Assembly: GCA_035568175.1 (NCBI GenBank)
Contig: DATMON010000020.1
Location: 1 to 64,000, forward strand
Direction of reading: 5' to 3'
From: AV40 sp035568175
GTDB lineage: Bacteria > Verrucomicrobiota > Verrucomicrobiia > Chthoniobacterales > UBA10450
DNA length: 64,000 nucleotides
Part shown: positions 25,402 through 34,089 of the stretch, one piece after another
How positions within the stretch are numbered: the stretch's first letter is position 1
Layout: every line of letters begins with the position of its first letter
The notes under the pieces: model-generated
The model's input: only the letters and a program-made list of their open reading frames with translations
The model's database searches: none
What the model was told of the DNA's origin: nothing
Made by a program: the position numbers and the translations under genes

Positions 25402-26343
25402 TTAGTAGGAAAAGGTGACGCCAAATCGCGCCATTCCGAAATCTTGATTGTCGCTACCGTGGCCCGGCTTGAGGTTAGTAGCCGTGTTGGTGATCGTGGT
25501 ACTGTTAACCACAATTCCGTTAAATATGAGGAGATCTTGGCCCTGTTCAGTAATCGTCTGGAATTTATCCGGATGGTTTTCCTGACCAAAGACGAAGTTC
25601 CAGGTGAAGTCGGCCATCAACCCGATATGGCAGGTCACGCGGAATTCCATGCCTGCGCCGATCTGACCAAGCGCCCTGACGTGGTGGTTGGCAACGGGAT
25701 CAACCGTGAAGAATTCTTCCTCCTTGCTAGAGCCCGACGCCTGCTTCTCGTTGAAAAACTCGTAAAGGGTATCTCCGCCGTCAATGAAGCCCATGCCGCC
25801 GGTGACATACGGAGCAAAGCGGCCGAACGGAAAGCGGCCGGTCAATGTGAGCAGTCCGCCGCCGGCGAAATTCTTTTTCGCGGTAAGACCCAGTCCTTCG
25901 ATGCCGGCGCCAAGGTATTTGCTCCAGAAATATTTCACGTCGAAACCGCCGCCGAGCGAATCATCTCTGCCGAATATTTGGTTGTGGCTGATCCGCGCAA
26001 CATTGATGCGCTCGTTTGTGTTGCCTATTGGGTTATCGGTGGTAAGGCCGGTGTTTATATTTGTAATGGTCGGATCTTCGTCAGGGCTAAATGGATCGTT
26101 AACCAATTCCCCCAAAACCCTGGAGGTATCGAAGGGGTTTTGGCCGGTGTCGGCGGCAAAGGCGTAGGAGCCCCAGATATCGAGGTCCCATTCATGGGCG
26201 CGATAGAAATCGCACACGGGCGGTGCCGGCTGCATCACTTCTTTTTCTTTGCCGGAATATTTTTCCGGACCGTCGGCGTAAAGGGCCGGCGCCACTACGA
26301 GGAGTGCGAACAATGCGCAAAAGGTTAAGGTCAGTTTTTTCAT
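25402..26343 (-). CDS. Outer-membrane beta-barrel protein
   Basis: A 313-aa protein with a signal peptide (residues 1-23, ending LYA). It contains many alternating amphipathic strands (DLDIWGSYAFAADTG, GGGFDVKYFWSKYLGAGIEGLGLTA, FAPYVTGGMGFIDGG, GAGMEFRVTCHIGLMADFTWNFVFG) and ends in an aromatic-terminated strand (FGMARFGVTFSY), the outer-membrane assembly signal. It resembles OmpA/porin-like surface barrels of unknown cargo. It is monocistronic, with a terminator downstream and a 367-base upstream region. Confidence 0.8.
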   Translation of the reverse strand: MKKLTLTFCALFALLVVAPALYADGPEKYSGKEKEVMQPAPPVCDFYRAHEWDLDIWGSYAFAADTGQNPFDTSRVLGELVNDPFSPDEDPTITNINTGLTTDNPIGNTNERINVARISHNQIFGRDDSLGGGFDVKYFWSKYLGAGIEGLGLTAKKNFAGGGLLTLTGRFPFGRFAPYVTGGMGFIDGGDTLYEFFNEKQASGSSKEEEFFTVDPVANHHVRALGQIGAGMEFRVTCHIGLMADFTWNFVFGQENHPDKFQTITEQGQDLLIFNGIVVNSTTITNTATNLKPGHGSDNQDFGMARFGVTFSY

Positions 26344-26710
26344 AACTTGGCTATGCGTTTAGGGTTTCTTCAGAAGTTCGTCAATAAAAAAATAAGTTGT
26401 TTTTTAGAGGCTGTTTCAGGGCTCAATCGAAGGTTAATTTCAATGCACCCGTGGTTTTAACACGAAACTGACGCCTAGCGTCAAGCACTGATTTTAGCCC
26501 CAATTTACCCAAGGCGGCGGTTCTAACAAAACGGCGACACCCGGTCAACCCCCGAAATGCCGCTCCCCGAGACGCGGATTCTCCGGCTCTGGGGAATTTC
26601 GATTCCCTCAATTTCCGCTTAAATCGGCGAGTCGGCCGGAAACGCCGCGCCATTCGGCCAGGTCCGGCCTGCCGCACTCCCCGCAGCGGAGGTGGACCAT
26701 TGACAAAAAC
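26344..26710. other. 367-base region upstream of the barrel gene, no gene recognised
   Basis: No convincing coding frame, tRNA or known RNA is visible. On the minus strand a TTGACC at 26548-26543 is spaced 17 bases from TAGAAC at 26525-26520, a plausible sigma-70-type promoter for the barrel gene with a leader of about 175 bases. The palindrome TGACGCCTAGCGTCA lies near 26470. The leader close to the ATG is A/T-rich (TTATTTTTTTATTG on the minus strand). Confidence 0.4.
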
Positions 26711-28282
26711 CTACGATTTTAATTCGGCGCCGGTGTTCGCGTCGGTAACGATAAACTTTTCGTGATGATAAGTCGGATCCCCACGGAACATCAATCGGCC
26801 GGCGTAACGCCGTTCCAGTTCTATCAACAATTCTTCGTCCTCTTCCTTTAAGCGCTTCAGCACGTCCGGGTTCAGGATGACGCGAAAATCGTGCACGCTG
26901 TCCTGATATTTTCGCATCATGGTGTTGAGGGTGCGATGAAGCTCCACGCTCGTGGTCATCGAAGTTTTCACCACCCCGCGACCGCCGCAGTAAGGACAAT
27001 TCTCGTAGATCGTATCGCTCAGGCTTTCCTGCGCGCGTTGCCGTGTCATTTCCATCAAGCCAAGTTGCGAAATCGGCAAGACATGGGTTTTGGCTTTATC
27101 GCGTCTCAGCCGTTCCTTCATCAAATTGAAAACAGACTGCTGATCTTTGCGACTCTTCATGTCGATGAAATCGGCGATGATCAGACCGCCAATGTTGCGC
27201 AAGCGCAGCTGGCGCGCGATTTCGTCCGCGGCTTCGAGGTTGGTTTGCAAGATCGTTTTGTCGACGTCGCGCCCGCCCTTGTTGCGGCCAGTGTTTACAT
27301 CCACCGCCACCAATGCTTCGGTTTCGTCGATGACGATGTAGCCGCCGCACCGCAACCACACCTGACGATGAAACGCATCGTCGATTTGCTTTTGAATGCC
27401 GAGCGATTCGAAAATCGGCGTAGCGCCATCATAGAATTTCAGACGGTTCCGGGCGCGCCGCGAAATTTTTTCGACCAGCTGATTCATCCGGTCTAACGCT
27501 TCCTGATCGTCACAGAGGACCTCGTCGATTTCCTCGGTCAGAAAATCGCGGACCGTCCGCTCGACCAGGTCCGGTTCTTCGAAGACACGACACGGCGCAG
27601 GCTTATCGCGAATCAGCCGCTCAACTTCGACCCACTGGTCGAGAAGAAAACGCAAATCCCGGACGAAATACCGGGCGCGCTGGCCTTCCCCCACTGTGCG
27701 AATAATCACGCCAATCCCTTCCGGAATGTCGAGATCGCGCAAAATTTTACGGAGGCGGTTGCGCTCTTTCGGGTCCTCGATCTTGCGCGAAATTCCGCTC
27801 CGATCGCTAAACGGCATGAGAACGAGATAGCGGCCGGCAAAACTCAAGTTCGTGGTCACGCGTGGTCCTTTCGTTCCAATCGGACCTTTCGTGACCTGAA
27901 CGATGACCTCCGAACCCACCGGATAGATACTTGGAATATCTTTCGCGGTTATTCTTTTGCGCTGTTTCTTCGATGGGCGATCGACCTCTTCAATTCCGCT
28001 GTCGAGCGCGGCCGGCAGCGCGTCCCAAAAATGGAGAAACGCATTTTTGTCGAGGCCGATGTCGACGAACATCGCCTTCAACCCCATTTCGATGTTCTTA
28101 ACGCGGCCTTTGTAAACGCAGCCGACGATCTGGCGCGAGTCGCTACGCTCGACGCTGTATTCTTCGAGTCGGCCATTCTCGAGCAGCGCCACGCGGCGCT
28201 CGAGTTTTTCCACACTGACCACCAATTTGTTGCCGGTCTTGCGTGACGTAAGACCTAAAATTTTCTTCACTCTGTCTAACAT
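26711..28282 (-). CDS. rng: Ribonuclease E/G family endoribonuclease
   Basis: A 523-aa single-strand endoribonuclease for rRNA maturation and mRNA decay. It has an S1 domain near residues 40-130 (VGCVYKGRVKNIEMGLKAMFVDIG) and RNase H-like and DNase I-like parts. The magnesium ligands are in LVAVDVNTGRNKG and IIADFIDM, and the zinc-link motif is CPYCGGRG. It lacks the long RNase E C-terminal scaffold, so RNase G type is preferred. It lies just downstream of mrdA in the same direction, 80 bases away, with a dispersed motif in the gap. Confidence 0.93.
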   Translation of the reverse strand: MLDRVKKILGLTSRKTGNKLVVSVEKLERRVALLENGRLEEYSVERSDSRQIVGCVYKGRVKNIEMGLKAMFVDIGLDKNAFLHFWDALPAALDSGIEEVDRPSKKQRKRITAKDIPSIYPVGSEVIVQVTKGPIGTKGPRVTTNLSFAGRYLVLMPFSDRSGISRKIEDPKERNRLRKILRDLDIPEGIGVIIRTVGEGQRARYFVRDLRFLLDQWVEVERLIRDKPAPCRVFEEPDLVERTVRDFLTEEIDEVLCDDQEALDRMNQLVEKISRRARNRLKFYDGATPIFESLGIQKQIDDAFHRQVWLRCGGYIVIDETEALVAVDVNTGRNKGGRDVDKTILQTNLEAADEIARQLRLRNIGGLIIADFIDMKSRKDQQSVFNLMKERLRRDKAKTHVLPISQLGLMEMTRQRAQESLSDTIYENCPYCGGRGVVKTSMTTSVELHRTLNTMMRKYQDSVHDFRVILNPDVLKRLKEEDEELLIELERRYAGRLMFRGDPTYHHEKFIVTDANTGAELKS

Positions 28283-28361
28283 AAATTTCGAAAGGTTGCG
28301 CGATCGCGAGCTGACGCAGGGCTAAAAAACCGTTCATTGCTCGTTGGATCGACATTGATTG

Positions 28362-30608
28362 TTAAAAACGACGGCGGACCGGAGTCGGTGCGGGTTGCGG
28401 TGGGGGCCGTTTGACTCCGAAAAGGCGCTCAAAAAAGTTCGGCTGGCGGGGCGGCGGTGCCGGAGCCGCGCGGACCACTCGAGGCCGTTTGGAAACCTGG
28501 CCCTGAGCATCGGGTTCCTGCTCGACATCGGGCGAGGCGTTATCGCTGGCCATTTGTGCATCGGCGCTTTGGCCGTTATCGGCGCCTTCTTCGTCCTCGC
28601 TGCCGAGATTACTTCCAGTGTAACTCACTGCTTTGATCAATTGGAGCGGATTAGCGTGATGCGCCGGCGCGGTCCATGCCACCTGCATGTCGAAGTTTCC
28701 TTCATCTTGCGCAAGCGTTCGTTCGAGAATGCGTGTAGCGATCGGGCCCGCGACCTCGCCGCCGTGGCCAGAGGCGCCCTGCACCATCACCACCACGACA
28801 TATTTCGGATTGTCGAATGGTGCGAAACAAGCAAACCACGCCACGTTCTCCTCGTGGCCACGCTCCGTGGCCTGCGCAGTGCCAGTTTTCCCAGCCACCA
28901 CAACGTCTTTCAACCGCGCCCTGCCACCCGTTCCTCCGTCCTCGTTGACAACTTTCCAGAGCCCCTTGCGGACCAGATCGATATCCTGCGGCGAAACTTC
29001 CCGCCGCAGATCGAAGCGGACACGCGGCGTTTGTGACACCACCGGCTTGCCATGTTCGTCGAGAAGCGGCGTGCTGTCCTGATTCAAAACTTTATCGACC
29101 AGCCGCGGGTAATAACAGGTTCCGCCATTCGCCGCAGTCGCATAAGCCAGCGCCAGTTGCAGCGGCGAAACCAAAGTGTAGCCCTGCCCGATCGACACGT
29201 TCGCCGTTTGTGCTTGCGACCAGCGCTCCTGCGGATGATGAATCTGCATCCACTCGGGGCCCGGCATATTGCCCGTTTGTTCGCCGCTCAATTGCAGGCC
29301 TGAATCCTCACCAATTCCCAGCATTTTTCCGATCGCGTCAATGGACTGAATGCCGGCGGCGTTGCCGTACTGATAAAAAAACGAATCGCAGGAAACTTTA
29401 ATCGCGTCAGCTAGGCTTAGCGTGCCATGGGTGTAATGTTTTGATGCAACCCAGCATTGGAAAAAGTGATCGCCGTAACTGACGCCGCCGCCGCAACTGA
29501 ATTTGGCATTCCTTAGTCCTTTTCGCAGGCCAGCGAACGATGTGATTAACTTGAATGTCGATCCTGGCGGCAGCGCGCTGATGGCGCGATTCACCAGCGG
29601 ATCGGCTTCGTCTTTGCGCAACGCCTGCCAATCTTTTGCTTTGATGCTCGGAATAAATGCGTTGGGATCGAACGACGGCACCGACGCCATCGCCAGAATG
29701 TTTCCGTTGTTTGGATCGATAACCACCGCGCCGGCGCGGCTGACTGCCCGCAATGCTTCGTCCGCGATCGCTTGAATCCGCGCGTCAATCGTTAGAAAGA
29801 CGTTGGCCCCTTGTTGCGGCGGTTCTTCGCGCAGCACTCCGTCGATTGTGCCTTTCGCATTGCGACGCAGATAACGCACGCCCGGTTTGCCGCGTAGATA
29901 ATCGTCCATCGCTTTCTCGATATTCGATTTCCCGTCGACGTCGCCCTGATAGAATGTGAACTTCTTCGCTTCCTCCTTGTTGGTGTCGTCTGGAGCGCCG
30001 ACGTAGCCAAGGATGTGAGAGGCCAACGCGCCGTAGACATACGAGCGCACTGGTTTAATCGCGATGTCGACTCCCGGAAGTCCGACATCGTGTTCGGAAA
30101 ACTTCGCCATCGTCGGAAAATCGATGTCCTTGATGTAGGAATACGGAACTTCGGTGTCGTTGCGATAATGCCGTTGCAACTGGCCGGCGTTGTAATCGCG
30201 CGCCAGATCGAGATCGTTCAAACGCGGCACGATTCCGTCATTCACGATCCTAATAATGTCCGGTTCTTTTACGTCCTTCGGCATGCCGCTGATGATGGCG
30301 CGATGTTCAGCCAAGGGCGGTGGGCCGAAGCGCTCGCGATAGCCCTTCACCATTTCTGGAAGATAAAAATCCACTTCGTAGCTCGCGCGGTTTTGCACCA
30401 GGGTCAGACCGTTGCGGTCTTTAATTTCACCGCGCACTGACGGGATTCTCACCGTCGCTTGGGAGCTGCCGCGGATTTGCGCTGTCCATTCCGCGCCGTG
30501 CGCGACCTGGATCCACCACAGCCGGAGTCCGAGCGCGCTCATCCCCATCAGCATCAACAAGCCGATAAACTGAATTCGCAATCGCGGACTGATTCGACGT
30601 TTGTTCAT
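28362..30608 (-). CDS. mrdA: Penicillin-binding protein 2 (elongasome transpeptidase)
   Basis: Class B peptidoglycan transpeptidase that acts with RodA and MreBCD in cell elongation. It has an N-terminal membrane anchor (IQFIGLLMLMGMSALGL), a dimerisation domain, and the catalytic triad of motifs: Ser in PPGSTFKLI, SCDSFF as the SxN-type motif, and KTGTAQ. An unusual Pro/Arg-rich C-terminal tail of about 80 residues (APAPPPRQPNFF) extends past the normal end. The start at 30608 overlaps the mreD stop (ATGA), so the two are translationally coupled; 748 aa. The rodA gene is not visible. Confidence 0.93.
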   Translation of the reverse strand: MNKRRISPRLRIQFIGLLMLMGMSALGLRLWWIQVAHGAEWTAQIRGSSQATVRIPSVRGEIKDRNGLTLVQNRASYEVDFYLPEMVKGYRERFGPPPLAEHRAIISGMPKDVKEPDIIRIVNDGIVPRLNDLDLARDYNAGQLQRHYRNDTEVPYSYIKDIDFPTMAKFSEHDVGLPGVDIAIKPVRSYVYGALASHILGYVGAPDDTNKEEAKKFTFYQGDVDGKSNIEKAMDDYLRGKPGVRYLRRNAKGTIDGVLREEPPQQGANVFLTIDARIQAIADEALRAVSRAGAVVIDPNNGNILAMASVPSFDPNAFIPSIKAKDWQALRKDEADPLVNRAISALPPGSTFKLITSFAGLRKGLRNAKFSCGGGVSYGDHFFQCWVASKHYTHGTLSLADAIKVSCDSFFYQYGNAAGIQSIDAIGKMLGIGEDSGLQLSGEQTGNMPGPEWMQIHHPQERWSQAQTANVSIGQGYTLVSPLQLALAYATAANGGTCYYPRLVDKVLNQDSTPLLDEHGKPVVSQTPRVRFDLRREVSPQDIDLVRKGLWKVVNEDGGTGGRARLKDVVVAGKTGTAQATERGHEENVAWFACFAPFDNPKYVVVVMVQGASGHGGEVAGPIATRILERTLAQDEGNFDMQVAWTAPAHHANPLQLIKAVSYTGSNLGSEDEEGADNGQSADAQMASDNASPDVEQEPDAQGQVSKRPRVVRAAPAPPPRQPNFFERLFGVKRPPPQPAPTPVRRRF

Positions 30609-31144
30609 TCGAAACTCCTCTCGGGCAAATACGGATAACGCGTGACCCGCGCGACCCAGTTCAAGATCCAGAAAATGACCGGCGCCATCAACATCGCCAT
30701 CAAACCCGGGCCGCCGATTTGCCACCAGACCTCGCGGCTAAAGAAAAACGAACCGCGCCGGAATGTGATCATGAGATATTGCGCCAAAATAATTGCCGAG
30801 GTGCAGAGGCCGGTCAGCACGCAATGGACTTCCCAGCGGCCGCGAATGAACAGGGGCCTTAACCCATGCATGATTCCCGCGAGCACAGCGTAGAGGAGTA
30901 TCGACCAACCGAGCGAGATTTCAACTTTGGACCCGATCACCTGTACGGTCAGCGCGTCGAGTAAGAGGCCCGCGAACAGCGCCAGCGCCAGCATCAACGG
31001 AAACGGCAGTGCCATCGCGCCGTAAAATACCAGCACCGGCGCAATGTAAATGTGCGCATGATACATCCAGTCGAGCGGCGGAATGAAGAACTCCGCGATT
31101 TGGGCCACGACCACCAAGACAAGTAATATGAAAAAGAAAATCAT
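30605..31144 (-). CDS. mreD: Rod shape-determining protein MreD
   Basis: A 179-aa integral membrane protein with five or six helices, recognised mainly from its place between mreC and mrdA and from its size and hydrophobicity (FPLMLALALFAGLLLDALTVQVIG is a typical MreD helix pair). It links the MreB filament to the elongation machinery. Both ends overlap the neighbours by four bases (ATGA), which indicates one coupled operon. Confidence 0.88.
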   Translation of the reverse strand: MIFFFILLVLVVVAQIAEFFIPPLDWMYHAHIYIAPVLVFYGAMALPFPLMLALALFAGLLLDALTVQVIGSKVEISLGWSILLYAVLAGIMHGLRPLFIRGRWEVHCVLTGLCTSAIILAQYLMITFRRGSFFFSREVWWQIGGPGLMAMLMAPVIFWILNWVARVTRYPYLPERSFE

Positions 31145-31944
31145 TTTCGTCCCGTGACCACGAACACGTCCTCCAGGTGGGACAAATCCACCGCCGGCGC
31201 CAGTTTCGCCTGACCATCCAGTTCGCGAGCGCGAAAACTCTTCACCGTCCCAATGAACAAACCGGACGGAAAAACTCCGCCGACACCGGACGTGTAAGCT
31301 TTTTGTCCCGGCTGAAGGTTGGCTTGCTTCGTCAAAAAATTCAGATCGAGCAGTGGGGCCAATCCGCCCGAAACGCGCTCGCCCGAGACAATTCCTTGCT
31401 CACGCGTGCCCTCAACCGAGGTTGCCACTTTACAATTTTCGTCGGTGACCAAGAGCACGACCGCGATTGTGTTGCTCACGGTCGTCGTTTTGCCGACCAA
31501 CCCTTCGTCGGTCACGACTGGCATATCGGTTTCGATGTGATCTTCTTTGCCGCGGTTGATTGTCACGGTGTGCCACCAGGTCGACGCGTCGCGCGTCACG
31601 ATTTCCGCCGGGATCAATTTGAAGACCGAGCGCTCGCGATAATTGAGCGCATGGCGCAAGCGGTTCACTTCATGCTCGACATCGCGCAGGGCCGAATTCG
31701 TCGCGCGCAGCTGGCGATTGTCGACTCGCAATGACGCGTTCTCGCGTTCCAATTCTTCCAGCGATTTCAATCCGGTGCGGACCGATGTGATTTGCTTTTG
31801 TAACCCCGAACCGGTCGTGAAAAACGGCGCCAGCATTTGATAAATGCCTGCCTGAAATTTGCGCGTCGTGTCCGCGCCGAAACTCAGGAAGTAACCAAGA
31901 ATGGCTCCGAAAATCAGCAGCGCGATGATGCTGGTTCTGCTCAT
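31141..31944 (-). CDS. mreC: Rod shape-determining protein MreC
   Basis: A 267-aa single-pass protein: membrane helix at residues about 5-23, a coiled coil (about 50-100, LEELERENASLRVDNRQLRATNSALRDVEHEVNRLRHAL), then the two six-stranded periplasmic barrels with DEGLVGKTTTVSNTIAVVLLVTDENCKV. It connects MreB with PBP2 in the periplasm. The stop overlaps the mreD start. Confidence 0.93.
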   Translation of the reverse strand: MSRTSIIALLIFGAILGYFLSFGADTTRKFQAGIYQMLAPFFTTGSGLQKQITSVRTGLKSLEELERENASLRVDNRQLRATNSALRDVEHEVNRLRHALNYRERSVFKLIPAEIVTRDASTWWHTVTINRGKEDHIETDMPVVTDEGLVGKTTTVSNTIAVVLLVTDENCKVATSVEGTREQGIVSGERVSGGLAPLLDLNFLTKQANLQPGQKAYTSGVGGVFPSGLFIGTVKSFRARELDGQAKLAPAVDLSHLEDVFVVTGRK

Positions 31945-31987
31945 CGCTGACTATCGATTGTCAATCTTACCGCGGGCGATTGCCCAA

Positions 31988-32015
31988 ATCGAAAATCGAA
32001 AATCGAAAATCGAAA
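31988..32015. repeat. Tandem ATCGAAA x4 between mreB and mreC
   Basis: Four head-to-tail copies of the 7-mer ATCGAAA lie directly after the mreB stop codon, in the 75-base gap before mreC. Nothing else is visible in the gap. Confidence 0.85.
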
Positions 32016-32019
32016 ATGG

Positions 32020-33057
32020 TTAGCGCCACTGGCGATCTGCCGCAGCCACTTGACGCAAAAATTTAAGTTCATTCAGACATTTGCCCGTTCCTTCGGCCAC
32101 GGCGCTCAGCGGATCTTCCGCAACATGGACAGGCAAACCAGTTTCCTCGCTCAAAAGTTTATCGAACCCGCGCAAGAGCGCGCCACCGCCTGCCAAAACC
32201 AGACCGCGATCCACCAAGTCGGCCGAAAGCTCGGGTGGACAACGCTCCAGCGTAATCCGGACTGAATCCACGATTGTCGAGATTGGTTCCAGCAACGCCT
32301 CCCGCACTTCCTGCGAGGTGATCATCAACGTCTTCGGCAATCCCGCCACCAGATCGCGCCCTTTCACTTCCACGCTCGTTTCCTTTTCGCTTGGATAGGC
32401 CGAGCCGATTTTAATTTTGATTTCTTCGGCCGTGCGTTCGCCCACCATCAAATTGTAGGCGCGCTTCATGTATTGAACGATTGCCTCGTCCAATTCGTCG
32501 CCCGCCACCCGCACGCTGCGGCTGAAAACAATTCCCGAAAGCGAAATCAACGCGACCTCGGTCGTGCCGCCGCCGATGTCGATGATCATGTTGCCGGCCG
32601 GGTCTTGCACCGGCAGTCCAACGCCGATCGCCGCCGCCATCGGCTCCTCGATCAAATAAACTTCGCGCGCGCCGGCATGCGTAGCCGATTCGCGCACCGC
32701 GCGCTTTTCCACTTCGGTAATTCCGGACGGAACTGCGATCACCACCCGCGGTCTCGCGCGCACGCGCCGGTTGTGCACCTTCGAAATAAAGTGGCGCAAC
32801 ATCGCCTCGGTCACCTCGAAGTCCGCGATCACACCGTCTTTCAACGGGCGCACTGCTACGATGTTCGACGGAGTGCGGCCGAGCATCCGTTTCGCTTCAT
32901 CGCCGACCGCGAGGACTTTGTTGGTGCCGGCCTGGACGGCCACGACCGACGGTTCGCGTAATACGATCCCCTGGTCTTTGACGTAGACCAGGGTGTTGGC
33001 TGTGCCGAGATCGATCCCGATATCGTTGGATAAGAAACCGAAAAGTCCGTTGAACAT
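32020..33057 (-). CDS. mreB: Rod shape-determining actin homologue MreB
   Basis: A 345-aa cytoskeletal ATPase forming membrane-bound filaments that guide lateral wall growth. Phosphate-1 motif GIDLGTANTLVYV (residues 14-26), connect and phosphate-2 motif MIIDIGGGTTEVALIS and adenosine motif LVLAGGGALLRGFDKLL are intact. The N-terminus MFNGLFGFLSNDIG is the usual amphipathic start. First gene of mreB-mreC-mreD-mrdA. Its 243-base upstream region is shared with divergent rpe and holds an (AT)n stretch at 33181-33191 and TTGACG near 33175 on the minus strand as a possible -35 box. Confidence 0.97.
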   Translation of the reverse strand: MFNGLFGFLSNDIGIDLGTANTLVYVKDQGIVLREPSVVAVQAGTNKVLAVGDEAKRMLGRTPSNIVAVRPLKDGVIADFEVTEAMLRHFISKVHNRRVRARPRVVIAVPSGITEVEKRAVRESATHAGAREVYLIEEPMAAAIGVGLPVQDPAGNMIIDIGGGTTEVALISLSGIVFSRSVRVAGDELDEAIVQYMKRAYNLMVGERTAEEIKIKIGSAYPSEKETSVEVKGRDLVAGLPKTLMITSQEVREALLEPISTIVDSVRITLERCPPELSADLVDRGLVLAGGGALLRGFDKLLSEETGLPVHVAEDPLSAVAEGTGKCLNELKFLRQVAAADRQWR

Positions 33058-33261
33058 GAATTTATTTTTCCAGCCCGCTCGGAAACGCCAATCTTCGCAG
33101 CAAACTGTGCGCCTCGGAGCGCGATTCTAACGGCTGAAACGCGGTAACATGAAACGGCACGCCCCGCCGTCAAGCTCTTAATATATATATAAGAGGGCAG
33201 AAAACACCGAAGGCTGAACGCCGAACACCGAATGGCAGAAACAAATAGCCTCTGAATTCGA

Positions 33262-33300
33262 TATTGGACGTTGGGCGTTCAGCGTTCGACGTTTGCTGCC
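33262..33300. repeat. GGACGTTGGGCGTTC-type repeat abutting the rpe start codon
   Basis: The stretch before ATG 33301 is built from GACGTT/AACGTC-like units and ends in GACGTTTGCTGCC. The same unit, with one base change and a 6-base deletion, stands directly before pheS (46239-46277). No ribosome binding site lies between the repeat and either ATG. Confidence 0.75.
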
Positions 33301-33972
33301 ATGCCAAAAATCCTGGTCGCCCCGTCCATTCTGGCCGCTGACTTCTCCAATCTGGCGGCGGAGGTTCGCAAAGTTGAAGAGGCCGGAGCCGATTGGATCC
33401 ATTGCGACGTCATGGATGGCCATTTCGTCGACAACATTTCGTTCGGACCGATGGTCGTCGAAGTTGTCCGCAAACAAACGAAGCTTCCGCTTGATGTGCA
33501 TTTGATGATTGAGCACGCCGATCATTACGTGCCGCGCTTTGTCAAAGCCGGCGCGAACTCAATTACGGTCCACGTCGAATCTGAATCGAAACACGATATT
33601 GATAAGACGTTGCAGCAAATTCGCGACGCCGGTTGTCGTGTTGGCCTGACGTTGAATCCAGCCACGTCGTTTGATTTGCTCGAACCGTTCCTCGACAAGA
33701 TCGACATGTTACTGGTCATGACGGTCCATCCCGGTTTCGGCGGCCAATCATTCCGCGCCGAGCAAATGGAAAAAGTAAAACGCGCCGCGGAGTGGAACAA
33801 AACGCGCGAGCGCAAGATCGACATCGAAGTCGACGGCGGCATCAACGCCGAAACCGCGCGCGTCTCGATTCAAAACGGCGCCAATGTTCTCGTTGCCGGG
33901 ACTTCGATTTTTCGCGCGCCGGATTACGCGAAAGCAATTTGCGACCTGCGCGGCGACTCTCCTTCTCGGTAA
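33301..33972 (+). CDS. rpe: Ribulose-phosphate 3-epimerase
   Basis: Interconverts ribulose 5-phosphate and xylulose 5-phosphate in the pentose phosphate pathway. TIM barrel of 223 aa with the metal/active-site motifs WIHCDVMDGHFV, DVHLMIEH, VMTVHPGFGGQ and EVDGGIN, all intact. ATG at 33301 (MPKILVAPSILAADF) matches the family start; the upstream in-frame codons lie in a repeat. Confidence 0.97.
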   Translation: MPKILVAPSILAADFSNLAAEVRKVEEAGADWIHCDVMDGHFVDNISFGPMVVEVVRKQTKLPLDVHLMIEHADHYVPRFVKAGANSITVHVESESKHDIDKTLQQIRDAGCRVGLTLNPATSFDLLEPFLDKIDMLLVMTVHPGFGGQSFRAEQMEKVKRAAEWNKTRERKIDIEVDGGINAETARVSIQNGANVLVAGTSIFRAPDYAKAICDLRGDSPSR

Positions 33973-34014
33973 CGCCGGACTTCAGTGCGGCGCTTCACGT
34001 CGCGCCAAACACAG

Positions 34015-34073
34015 AAACCGTTTAAACGGTTTGATCCCTCTGGATGCCGCTCACACCGCGCTGAAGCACGGCG
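34015..34073. repeat. Family C repeat, copy 1 (downstream of gspE)
   Basis: AAACCGTTTAAACGGTTT, about 20 bases of spacer, then CACCGCGCTGAAGCACGGCG. A related copy in the same orientation lies at 35921-35985, so gspE is bracketed by direct copies. The arms differ (AAACC versus AAGCC) but stay complementary. Confidence 0.75.
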
Positions 34074-34089
34074 TTATTGAAACAGGAGC

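Noticed and set aside
26423..26677. 84-aa Arg-rich minus-strand frame upstream of the barrel gene
   Set aside because: Composition is that of a random high-G+C frame, there is no start signal, and promoter-like elements overlap it.
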